Of a stretch of 42,544 nt of DNA, positions 35,505 through 42,544 are shown one piece after another; position 1 is the first letter of the stretch; the number at the start of each line of letters is the position of its first letter. This stretch comes from an uncultured Bacteroidia bacterium (GTDB taxonomy: Bacteria; Bacteroidota; Bacteroidia; J057; CALDDN01): NCBI GenBank assembly GCA_937936615.1, contig CALDDN010000072.1, positions 1 to 42,544 on the forward strand, written 5' to 3'. The notes under the pieces were generated by a model. That model searched no databases, was not told the DNA's origin, and was given only the letters and a program-made list of their open reading frames with translations. Both the position numbers and the translations under genes were made by a program.

Positions 35505-36518
35505 TTAAAAACCGTTGAGAGCCGGAAAATCCTTCCGGTAGGCTGCCGCCGTTCGGGCAATGACTTCATCGATGGGCATGTAGCGGAAGTCAAAATCACG
35601 CTCAAAAGCACTGCCATCGTATTCGAAGCGGCTGGCGGTGGTGCGGGCCGACTGCCGCGTAAGGGGCGGCTCGTCGCCGAAAAGAAAGGGCAGGCCTTCG
35701 AGTACCACGGCACCGGCAGCCGCCAGCCAGTAAGGCACACGCCGCTTCGGTTCGGAACGGCCCAAAGCACGGGCGATCAGTCCGAAGAGCTGGGCGTAGT
35801 CCAGCGACCGCTCGGCTAGAATGTAGCGGCGGCAAGGAGCCGGTTCGGCTTCGAGGAGCAGACGCAAGGCCCGCGCCACATCCCAGACCCCCACCACGCT
35901 GTTGCGGCCCACCGGCACGTACTTCAGCCCCCGATCCACGGTGCGGAACAGACGCGGGGTGCCCTGCGTCCAGTCGCCCGGGCCAAGAATCAGGCACGGA
36001 TTGGCAATCTGCGCCTCGAGGCCCTCGGTCGCACCCCGAAACACCTCGCGCTCGGCCAGGTGCTTGCTGCGCCCGTAGTCGGTATTGTAGCGCGAGTTCT
36101 GCCACTTGTTTCCCTCATTGATGACCTGCCCGCTGTGGCTGCGGCCCAGTGCCGCCACCGACGACACCAGCACCAGCCGCCGGAAGCCCTCCGTTTCGAG
36201 AGCGACATTAACCAGGTTGGCGGTACCTCCTACGTTGACACGCATCATTTCAGCCCGTTGGCGGCGGGCAAAGCTCACGATGGCGGCCGCATGCAAGGCG
36301 TGGGTACAGCCGAAGAGGGCTTCGGTGAGGGCGGGCACGTCGAGCACATCCCCCGCGATGACTTCCAGCCGTCCGGCCCAGCTCTGAAGCAGCGGGTGAT
36401 TGACCCGCCGCACCAGCACGCGCACCGCCCAGCCTGCCGCCAGCAGCTCCTCGACCGCCCAGCGGCCCAGGAAGCCGGTTGCGCCCGTCACCAGGACTTT
36501 ACTAGAGGGTGAGATCAC
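35505..36518 (-). CDS. NAD-dependent epimerase/dehydratase (extended SDR)
   Basis: A 337-residue Rossmann-fold enzyme. The cofactor motif is TGATGFLG (11-18 from the chosen start), and the catalytic residues are the serines in LVLVSSVAALG and YGRSK (Y148, K152). HAAAIVSF near 76 and NVGGTANLV near 95 are typical of the dihydroflavonol-reductase/3-beta-HSD-like subgroup, so the substrate could be a sugar nucleotide, a sterol-like molecule or another ketone. The family alone does not decide it. The start is taken as GTG at 36518; a TTG at 36536 would add six residues with no similarity. The gene lies downstream of the restriction-modification pair on the same strand. Confidence 0.85.
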   Translation of the reverse strand: MISPSSKVLVTGATGFLGRWAVEELLAAGWAVRVLVRRVNHPLLQSWAGRLEVIAGDVLDVPALTEALFGCTHALHAAAIVSFARRQRAEMMRVNVGGTANLVNVALETEGFRRLVLVSSVAALGRSHSGQVINEGNKWQNSRYNTDYGRSKHLAEREVFRGATEGLEAQIANPCLILGPGDWTQGTPRLFRTVDRGLKYVPVGRNSVVGVWDVARALRLLLEAEPAPCRRYILAERSLDYAQLFGLIARALGRSEPKRRVPYWLAAAGAVVLEGLPFLFGDEPPLTRQSARTTASRFEYDGSAFERDFDFRYMPIDEVIARTAAAYRKDFPALNGF

Positions 36519-36591
36519 GAAGTACGGGCGGAGCAAGTAATGGAAGAAACATCCTCTGGCTTAAACAAATCGCTGCAAAAATTGATCGTGA

Positions 36592-37373
36592 TCAATACTC
36601 ATGTACTTCCTCAAAAAGACTGGGATAGGCTTTCTGCCGGAGTCTGAATTTGGTACCGTGGTTGTGGCCGGTTCGGGCATCAAAATCAATGAGGACCTCA
36701 CCAGCCTGTATGGCATTGAGAAAAGATTTTTTAGAAAAAAAACGCAGGGTCAAAATGCGATCGATTCGAAAATGTTCTACACCATTTATTTTATTGCTTT
36801 CTACTTGGACAAAAAGGTGTTATGTAGTTTTGTTCCAGCTTTGAAAAACAAATCATCGTAACCCCAATAAGGCTGTGGGCTTAGCTCACCCAATCCGATT
36901 CGTTGTTCCACCGAATCGAGCCATGGCTGATGTTTGGCTGCAACACGGCCAGCATCGAACGTAATTTCCACCCGCTGCAAATTATCATTTAGCCAAACAG
37001 CAAAACCTCGGTCGGAAGGTTGTCGGCAGCTGATTGTTTGTCGAAAACTCATTTCATTTTCGGGATACTTACGGCCTGCATGCGGATGCAACCAGCCGTA
37101 GCAGGGCAATAAAATTTGGGGAACGAATCGAAACGAAGTGGGGGATGGTTCCAAATGAAATAATGTGATCAACGAGTTGGTTTGGATGCGCTGGGTTTTA
37201 AGTTCCCATTCACTGGCATTGGGTAGAGGCAAGTTGTTTTCTTCTATACCCAGTAAAGATTCTAAAGTATTTCGTATACCCCCTGAGTTTGAAGGACGTA
37301 TACTTGGTATCCAAGCTTTTGACTGAATTTTTTTGAGCTCATCAACTAATGATTCTTTGGTAAAAATCTTCAT
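36592..37373 (-). pseudogene. MvaI/BcnI-type restriction endonuclease, interrupted by a frameshift
   Basis: The intact N-terminal frame (190 residues, 37373 down to 36801) begins MKIFTKESLV and contains GGIRNTLESLLGIEENNLPL and WELKTQR, the E-x-K part of the PD-(D/E)XK active site. The frame stops at 36801, but the shifted frame continues for about 70 residues down to a stop at 36592. That part includes VLIDFDARTGHNHGTKFRLR, a conserved C-terminal block of this family. The shift lies at a run of five A residues (36811-36815, T5 on the coding strand); one more base would restore a 260-residue protein, near the 238-249 of BcnI and MvaI. The gene is AT-rich relative to its neighbours and starts 3 bp after the methylase stop. 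Confidence 0.85.
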
Positions 37374-37376
37374 TCT

Positions 37377-38129
37377 TCATTGATCAGAGAAAAGCGATTG
37401 ATTTTGCTGGGCCAGAAACTCGGCGATTCGCTGGTTGGCCACGTTAACATAAGTCGCCGATATCTCAAAACCAATGTAGTTGCGCTGATTCATTAGTGCC
37501 GCGATGGCTGTCGTACCCGACCCCATGAAAGGATCGAGCACCAGCTGAGCGTCGGTCGAGGAAATGATCCGGTGAATCAGCGGCACCGGAAAAGGTGCCG
37601 GGTGCGGATTCTTCATCTCCTGAGGAAATTCCCAGATGTCGGTGTGGGCATTGGCTTTGGGTACGAGCTTGAAATCGGGCTTGGCAAACAGGTATATGAC
37701 TTCGAAGGTGGGCAGGAAGTAACCCGGATTGAAATTAATCCCTCCGGCCCGCTTCCAGATGATGATCTGCCGGAGCGGAAAGCCTTCGATGATTTCGCGC
37801 CGGTCCTGGAGCAGGCCGGCCTGGACCCGCCACTTGTGGTTGTAGAAGACAGCCCCCGTGGGCTTGGTCAGGCGGAGCATTTCAGTCAGGCAGGCCCGCT
37901 GCCACTCGACGTATTCATCGTAGGGCATGCAGTCGTCGTAGGTCGCATACCCGTTTACCAGAGCCGCGTTTGCCCACTTGCCACCCCGCCCGTCTTTCAT
38001 TCCGTTTCCGGTTGAATTCTTCAGGTTATAGGGGGGCGAGGTTACGACCAGATCGACACAGGCATCGGGCAAGGCCTGCATACCAGACAGGCAATCACCC
38101 AAAATGATCCGGTTGATGTAGCTGTCCAT
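37377..38129 (-). CDS. DNA methyltransferase, beta-class, probably N4-cytosine-specific
   Basis: A 250-residue modification enzyme that transfers a methyl group from S-adenosylmethionine to the exocyclic amino group of a base. The catalytic motif IV, TSPPYNL (30-36), comes first and the cofactor motif I, DPFMGSGTT (199-207), near the C-terminus, which is the beta order. The SPPY form of motif IV favours N4-methylcytosine, as in the known MvaI and BcnI methylases. The target is not readable from the sequence; the partner suggests a CC(W or S)GG-type site. It precedes the nuclease by 3 bp on the same strand, so methylase is made first. A -7-like box TAAATTG ends 4 nt before the ATG. Confidence 0.9.
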   Translation of the reverse strand: MDSYINRIILGDCLSGMQALPDACVDLVVTSPPYNLKNSTGNGMKDGRGGKWANAALVNGYATYDDCMPYDEYVEWQRACLTEMLRLTKPTGAVFYNHKWRVQAGLLQDRREIIEGFPLRQIIIWKRAGGINFNPGYFLPTFEVIYLFAKPDFKLVPKANAHTDIWEFPQEMKNPHPAPFPVPLIHRIISSTDAQLVLDPFMGSGTTAIAALMNQRNYIGFEISATYVNVANQRIAEFLAQQNQSLFSDQ

Positions 38130-38133
38130 GCAG

Positions 38134-38140
38134 CAATTTA
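38134..38140 (-). promoter_or_regulatory. -7-like box before the methyltransferase gene
   Basis: On the minus strand TAAATTG, a shortened TAnnTTTG, is followed by CTGC and the ATG at 38129. It would allow methylase and nuclease to be transcribed apart from pdxA. Confidence 0.3.
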
Positions 38141-38150
38141 GCTCTATTGC

Positions 38151-39356
38151 TCAGTCCTCCAGCAGCCCCTCCTCGGCGACCAGCTGGTCGATGACCGAGG
38201 GTTTGCGCAGGGCGTTGCGCAGCAGGTCTTCGTTCTGCTGGCGCATGCGGTAGATGTCGAGGGCGTAGTAGAGGGCGTTGCGGAAGCTTGTCGCATCGGC
38301 GCGGCCTTTGCCTGCAATGTCGTAGGCGGTGCCGTGGTCGGGCGAGGTGCGGATTATCGGCAGCCCGGCCGTGTAGTTGACCCCCCAGCCGTTGGACAGG
38401 GCCTTGAAAGGAATCAGCCCCTGGTCGTGGTACATGGCCAGCACCCCGTCGAAGCGGTTGCGCTGCTGCGAGGCAAAAAAACCATCCGCCGCATACGGCC
38501 CGTAGACCAGCAGCCCCTTTTCGCGCATCGACTCGACGACCGGCAGAATGAGCTCGCGGTCTTCGCTGCCCAGCAGGCCGCCGTCGCCCGCATGGGGGTT
38601 GAGGCCCAGCACGGCGATGCGGGGCTTGATCAGGCCGAAATCGATCCGCAGGGTGTTGTGCAGCAGCTGCAGTTGGTTGCGCAGCTTGTCGGCGTTCAGG
38701 CTTTGGGGAACCTGCCCCAAGGGCACGTGGCCCGTGGCGACGGCCACGCGCAGGTTCTCCCAGACCATCACCATGAGCGGGTCGGGCCGACCAAATTGCG
38801 CCCCCAGGTATTCCGTATGCCCGGGGAATGAAAAGCCTTCGTTCTGAATGGTTTTCTTGTCGATGGGCAGCGTAACGAGGGCATCGAGATGACCGGCAGC
38901 CAGGTCGGTGCAGGCCCGTTCCAGGGCCTGAAAGGCCAGCAGACCTGCGGCTGGACTAGGGGTTCCGGGTTCGATGCGTTCGGTGTAGTCCCCGACCTCG
39001 ATCAGGCTCAGCCGCTTGCCATGGGGCTGGCTTACGTCGTTGAGGTTGGCAAAACCGAATTTGTCGGCTCTAAGCTGTTGCCTGTAGTGCTGGAGCACCC
39101 GCCCCGAGCCATAAACGATGGGCACCAGCAGATCGATCAGGCGGGGATCGCTGAAGGTCTGCACCAGCAGCTCGGGGCCAATACCATGAGGATCGCCCAT
39201 GGTGATGCCCACCTTGAGGCGCAGGGCAGGGTCGCGGGGGGGCTGTGCCAGCTCGCTGACCGAGCGGCGGGGGGCTTCGGGCGACTGGCTGCTGCGGGGG
39301 CGGTTTTTATCGGGTCGCCGCCGGTCGCGGTTGCGGTCAGGCTTGGGGTCGGCCAT
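38151..39356 (-). CDS. pdxA: 4-hydroxythreonine-4-phosphate dehydrogenase PdxA
   Basis: A 401-residue enzyme of the DXP-dependent vitamin B6 pathway, oxidising 4-phosphohydroxy-L-threonine. The core carries the family motifs ITMGDPHGIGPE (near 51), LPIDKKTIQNEGFSFPGHTEYL, AVLGLNPHAGDGGLLG, MYHDQGLIPFK and TSPDHGTAYDIAGKG, which include the metal-binding histidines. The first ~45 residues are a basic, disordered-looking extension (MADPKPDRNRDRRRPDKNRP) that the usual ~330-350-residue enzymes lack. Its start lies 20 nt inside the 3' end of pepA, so translation is probably coupled. The extension has no recognised function. Confidence 0.93.
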   Translation of the reverse strand: MADPKPDRNRDRRRPDKNRPRSSQSPEAPRRSVSELAQPPRDPALRLKVGITMGDPHGIGPELLVQTFSDPRLIDLLVPIVYGSGRVLQHYRQQLRADKFGFANLNDVSQPHGKRLSLIEVGDYTERIEPGTPSPAAGLLAFQALERACTDLAAGHLDALVTLPIDKKTIQNEGFSFPGHTEYLGAQFGRPDPLMVMVWENLRVAVATGHVPLGQVPQSLNADKLRNQLQLLHNTLRIDFGLIKPRIAVLGLNPHAGDGGLLGSEDRELILPVVESMREKGLLVYGPYAADGFFASQQRNRFDGVLAMYHDQGLIPFKALSNGWGVNYTAGLPIIRTSPDHGTAYDIAGKGRADATSFRNALYYALDIYRMRQQNEDLLRNALRKPSVIDQLVAEEGLLED

Positions 39357-40797
39357 AGGTGCGGCGCAGGAAATCGGTCAGAAGGCGTACCCCGTAGCCG
39401 GTGCCATTTTTACTGCGGTAGTGTTCCGATTTTTCCAGCCACGCAGGGCCGGCCAGGTCGATGTGCAGCCAGGGGTAGGCGGTAAAATGCTCCAGAAACT
39501 TGCCCGCCGTGATGGCTCCAGCGTTGCGGCTGCCGATATTTTTCAGGTCGGCAATATCACTTTTGAGCTGCTCGCCGTAGTCGTCCCAGAGGGGCAGCTC
39601 CACCAGCCGCTCGTACATGCGGTGGCCCGATTGGATGAGTGCTGCTTTGACCGACTCGTCTGCCGTACCCATCACCACGGCCGCGTTGGTGCCCACGGCC
39701 ACCATTGCCGAACCCGTCAGCGTTGCCAGATCGATCACCAGCTCGGGGTCGTACTGCTTGGCAAAGGCCAGCGCATCTGCCAGGATCATCCGCCCCTCGG
39801 CATCGGTATTGAGCACCTCGACCCGGGTGCCGTCGTACATCGTGATGACATCGTTGGGCGTAAAGGCGTTTTCACCCGGGCGGTTGTCGGTCGAGGGCAC
39901 CAGCCCGATGACCCAAACCGGCACGGCATTGGCCGCCAGAGCCGCAAAGGTACCGAGGACGGCCGCCCCGCCGGCCATGTCGCACTTCATGCTGTCCATC
40001 CCGCCTTGAGTGGGTTTGAGGCTCAAACCTCCCGTATCGAAAGTCAAGCCCTTCCCTACCAGGACCACCGGTTTGCTGTTCTGGGCATTGGCGGGCTTAT
40101 AGGTCAGGATGCTGAAAGTAGGCGGAGTCTGGCTGCCACGGTTGACGGCCAGCAGGCCGCCCATGCGCAGGCTCTCGATGCGTCCTTTCTCCAGCACTTC
40201 GACTGCGAAACCGTACTGTTCGCCCAGACGAACGGCGGTAGCAGCCAGGGCCGGTGCGTCCAGCACGTTGGGCGGCTCGTTCACCAGGTCGCGTGCTGTG
40301 CAAGCGGCTTCGGCCACCCGTGCACCCAAGGTAACCCCCGCTTCGGTGTCGGCACGACCGGTGTTGACACGCACCTCGATCACGGGCGAAGGCTCGGGTT
40401 CTTTCTTGTATTTGTGAAAACGATAGCACGAAAGCAGAGGCACCTCGCCCAGGGCCTGAGCCAGCGTGTCGTCGGCCCAGAGGCTGTCGCTCAGGCGGAT
40501 GAGCAGCTGCACGCGGGGCGTTTTGTGGCTTTGGGCGTAATAGAAGGCTTTGTGCAGCCGTTCGCGCAGCCGCTCAGGGGTCAGTTGGGCTTCGCTGCCC
40601 AAGCCGACGAAGACGTAGCGGTCGTCGCCCGTCAGGTAATAACGCGATGTCTTTTCAGATGTAAGCTCGGGGTCAGCGGCATAGGCAGCCGCTACGGCAG
40701 GGGGGAGCAGGCTGAGCACGTTTTCGCGCTGCTCGTCGGCGATGAGTACAGCCGTCCAGACGCCCAGTTCTACCTCCCGTGTACTTTGGATATCCAT
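39337..40797 (-). CDS. pepA: Leucyl aminopeptidase (M17, cytosol aminopeptidase)
   Basis: A 486-residue cytosolic metallopeptidase that removes N-terminal amino acids from peptides. The two-metal site is complete: K249 and D254 in VGKGLTFDTGG, D273 in KCDMAGG, and D332 and E334 in NTDAEGRMILADAL, which also supplies the catalytic arginine. These align with the E. coli PepA ligands. The N-terminal ~150 residues form the less conserved macro-like domain. The stop codon overlaps the start of pdxA by 20 bp. On the minus strand a -7-like box, CACTTTTG, ends 4 nt before the ATG. DNA-binding roles known for E. coli PepA cannot be inferred here. Confidence 0.95.
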   Translation of the reverse strand: MDIQSTREVELGVWTAVLIADEQRENVLSLLPPAVAAAYAADPELTSEKTSRYYLTGDDRYVFVGLGSEAQLTPERLRERLHKAFYYAQSHKTPRVQLLIRLSDSLWADDTLAQALGEVPLLSCYRFHKYKKEPEPSPVIEVRVNTGRADTEAGVTLGARVAEAACTARDLVNEPPNVLDAPALAATAVRLGEQYGFAVEVLEKGRIESLRMGGLLAVNRGSQTPPTFSILTYKPANAQNSKPVVLVGKGLTFDTGGLSLKPTQGGMDSMKCDMAGGAAVLGTFAALAANAVPVWVIGLVPSTDNRPGENAFTPNDVITMYDGTRVEVLNTDAEGRMILADALAFAKQYDPELVIDLATLTGSAMVAVGTNAAVVMGTADESVKAALIQSGHRMYERLVELPLWDDYGEQLKSDIADLKNIGSRNAGAITAGKFLEHFTAYPWLHIDLAGPAWLEKSEHYRSKNGTGYGVRLLTDFLRRTYGRPQA

Positions 40798-40801
40798 GCA
40801 A

Positions 40802-40809
40802 CAAAAGTG
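40802..40809 (-). promoter_or_regulatory. -7-like box directly before pepA
   Basis: On the minus strand CACTTTTG is one mismatch from TAnnTTTG. It is followed by TTGC and the ATG at 40797. Confidence 0.35.
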
Positions 40810-41070
40810 GAGTTGGCCCTGCGCTTGCAGGGAGTTAGGGTTTCAAAATTACAAATTACGGGGCCGCTTCCTATTTTCGGGAAACGTGAAGACCTTCTGC
40901 CAGCCGGAATTGGTCAAAAGTGGAGATCAAAGTCCGAACCATTTAAGCCCGGAAGATTCGCCCGGGTGCCAAGTACCCTGCCAGCCGGTCAGCCAGGCAG
41001 AAGCTGTCGCCTGCAGCCCGCCCCTGGCAACCGCAAGCCACGGAGCCGCCCCACCTGCACCTTTTCTCCG
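40810..41070. other. Intergenic region between divergent pepA and lepA
   Basis: About 260 bp with no gene-like frame. It contains a small stem CCCTGC-GCTT-GCAGGG at 40817-40832 near the pepA promoter. Nothing else was recognised. Confidence 0.5.
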
Positions 41071-41078
41071 TAACTTTG
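41071..41078 (+). promoter_or_regulatory. Promoter -7 box of lepA
   Basis: TAACTTTG is an exact consensus match 36 nt before the ATG. The leader contains a perfect 8-bp hairpin, CTTTCAAT-ATTC-ATTGAAAG, at 41084-41103, ending 11 nt before the start codon. Confidence 0.5.
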
Positions 41079-41114
41079 TTACTCTTTCAATATTCATTGA
41101 AAGAATAGCTCCGC

Positions 41115-42544
41115 ATGGATCAGCTGCGCAACTTCTGCATCATCGCCCACATCGACCACGGCAAGAGCACCCTGGCTGACCGGCTCCTCGAAGCCACCCA
41201 GACCATCAGTGCCCGCGAAATGATGGATCAGGTTCTCGACGATATGGACCTTGAGCGTGAAAAGGGCATCACCATCAAGAGCCACGCCATCCAGATGAAC
41301 TACCGCCACACCGACGGGCGGGACTACATCCTCAACCTGATCGACACGCCGGGCCACGTCGATTTTTCATATGAGGTTTCACGGGCCATCGCCGCATGCG
41401 AGGGTGCGCTTCTGGTTGTGGACGCGGCTCAGGGCATCGAGGCCCAGACCATTGCCAACCTGTACCTGGCCATCGAAAACGACCTGGAAATCGTTCCGGT
41501 ACTCAACAAAATTGACTTGCCCGGAGCAATGGTCGAAGAGGTAACCGATCAGGTGGTACAGCTTCTGGGCTGCGATCCCGAATCGGTCATCCTGGCCAGT
41601 GCCAAAGAAGGGATTGGCATCGACGCCATACTCGCGGCCATCATCGAGCGCATCCCCCCGCCCACAGGCAAGCCCGATGCGCCCCTCAAGGCCCTGATCT
41701 TCGATTCGATGTTCAATTCCTTTCGGGGCACCATTACCTACTTCCGCGTATTCGATGGCCAGATCACCAAGGGGCAGGCCCTCAAGTTCATGGCTACCGG
41801 CTCGGAATATCACGCCGACGAAATCGGGGTGCTGCGCCTGCAGAAAGAACCCCGTGAAATGATCGGCTGCGGTGATGTAGGCTACCTCATCACGGGCATC
41901 AAAGAAGTCAAAGAAGTCAAAGTCGGGGATACAATTACCAGCAGGGACAGGCCCGCGACCGAAAGCATCGCCGGCTTTCGCGAGGTCAAGCCCATGGTTT
42001 TTGCAGGGGTCTATCCCGTCGATACGGAAGAGTTCGAAGACCTGCGCTCGTCACTCGAAAAACTCCAGCTCAACGATGCGGCCCTGGTCTTCGAGCCGGA
42101 AACGTCGGCAGCCCTGGGCTTCGGCTTCCGGGTAGGCTTTCTGGGCCTGCTGCACATGGAGATCGTACAGGAACGCCTCGAACGCGAGTTCGACATGACC
42201 GTCATCACGACCGTTCCCAACGTACAGTATCTGGCCTACAAAACCGACGGCACACGCGTCGAGGTCAACAACCCCTCCGAACTGCCCGACCCCAGCAAAC
42301 TAGATCATACCGAAGAACCTTACATCAAGGCCCAGATCATCACCAAAGCCGACTACGTAGGACCTATCATTACCCTGTGCATCGAAAAACGGGGCATCTT
42401 CCGCAACCAGTCCTACCTGACGACCGACCGCGTCGAGCTGCAGTTCGAGCTGCCCCTGGCCGAGGTGGTCTTCGACTTCTACGACCGGCTCAAGACCTGT
42501 TCGCGGGGCTACGCCTCGCTCGATTACGAACTGATCGGCTTCCG
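41115..42544 (+). CDS. lepA: Elongation factor 4 (LepA), partial at the right edge
   Basis: The first 476 residues of a ~600-residue translational GTPase that back-translocates or rescues stalled ribosomes. Visible parts: G1 AHIDHGKST (residues 11-19), G3 [20 protein letters not shown]4 NKIDLPGA, an EF-Tu-like domain 2 starting around [15 protein letters not shown], and LepA-specific [20 protein letters not shown] and [20 protein letters not shown]. The reading frame is uninterrupted to the window edge. The start is the first ATG after a perfect -7 box and hairpin, and begins [19 protein letters not shown], as other LepA proteins do. It is divergent from pepA. Confidence 0.97.
   Translation, partial: MDQLRNFCIIAHIDHGKSTLADRLLEATQTISAREMMDQVLDDMDLEREKGITIKSHAIQMNYRHTDGRDYILNLIDTPGHVDFSYEVSRAIAACEGALLVVDAAQGIEAQTIANLYLAIENDLEIVPVLNKIDLPGAMVEEVTDQVVQLLGCDPESVILASAKEGIGIDAILAAIIERIPPPTGKPDAPLKALIFDSMFNSFRGTITYFRVFDGQITKGQALKFMATGSEYHADEIGVLRLQKEPREMIGCGDVGYLITGIKEVKEVKVGDTITSRDRPATESIAGFREVKPMVFAGVYPVDTEEFEDLRSSLEKLQLNDAALVFEPETSAALGFGFRVGFLGLLHMEIVQERLEREFDMTVITTVPNVQYLAYKTDGTRVEVNNPSELPDPSKLDHTEEPYIKAQIITKADYVGPIITLCIEKRGIFRNQSYLTTDRVELQFELPLAEVVFDFYDRLKTCSRGYASLDYELIGF

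Noticed and set aside
36806-36820. Programmed -1 ribosomal frameshifting in the restriction gene
   Set aside because: The site is T5 read as TTT TTG, which does not form a standard X-XXY-YYZ slippery heptamer. A one-base deletion in the homopolymer is simpler.
39199-41073. A 624-codon + strand frame opposite pdxA and pepA
   Set aside because: It runs antisense across two well-identified genes and an intergenic region, and shows no domain.

Overview
The window is a GC-rich stretch of a Bacteroidota chromosome. Four things point to that phylum: five proteins end in a type IX secretion (T9SS) type A sorting domain; several genes carry a Bacteroidota-type -7 box (TAnnTTTG); Shine-Dalgarno sites are essentially absent; and GIN-domain (DUF2807), Omp28-like and DUF3298 proteins are present. 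The genus cannot be fixed from the sequence. A member of Saprospiria or Cytophagia is plausible, but that is inference. The window contains 28 genes. The first may begin upstream of the window, lepA is cut by the right edge, and one restriction gene is frameshifted. I saw no rRNA, tRNA, CRISPR array or intact insertion sequence.

Layout. 1-3.6 kb: a YitT-type membrane protein, a dicarboxylate/amino-acid:cation symporter and a BioF-like enzyme on the + strand, facing a small thiS. 3.8-9.4 kb: a 1859-residue secreted reprolysin-like metalloprotease with about ten tandem repeats, a LamG-like domain, FN3 and a sorting domain. 9.7-13.8 kb: an alpha/beta hydrolase, an Omp85-like outer-membrane barrel and a VWA-OmpA lipoprotein. 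14.6-18.3 kb: a compact pstSCAB phosphate-import operon. 18.3-22.7 kb: envelope and secreted proteins of mostly unknown function. 23-24.5 kb: a Thermus-type isocitrate dehydrogenase with its terminator, then a hairpin-rich gap. 25-28.3 kb: a small unknown protein, an Omp28-like thioredoxin-fold T9SS protein and another T9SS protein. 28.7-35.3 kb: a second giant metalloprotease (2204 residues), a diverged paralogue of the first. 35.5-40.8 kb, all on the minus strand: pepA, pdxA, an MvaI/BcnI-type restriction-modification pair and an SDR-family NAD-dependent epimerase. 41.1 kb to the end: lepA, partial.

How the genes work together. PstSCAB is a complete ABC importer. The two giant proteases, the Omp28-like protein and the two smaller T9SS proteins are cargo for one export and cell-surface attachment route, and the VWA-OmpA lipoprotein and the Omp85-like barrel are envelope components. 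The methylase and nuclease form an M-then-R unit whose nuclease looks broken.

Most notable observations: (1) PstC carries a periplasmic insert with about 40% gapless identity over 45 residues to the neighbouring PstS, but without the phosphate-binding loop. (2) The MvaI-like endonuclease is interrupted by a one-base slip in a homopolymer, and its missing C-terminal end is intact in the next frame. (3) At least eight genes have a -7-like box ending only 3-5 nt before the start codon, which suggests leaderless mRNAs. (4) The region 24.5-25.0 kb has many short perfect hairpins and no convincing gene.
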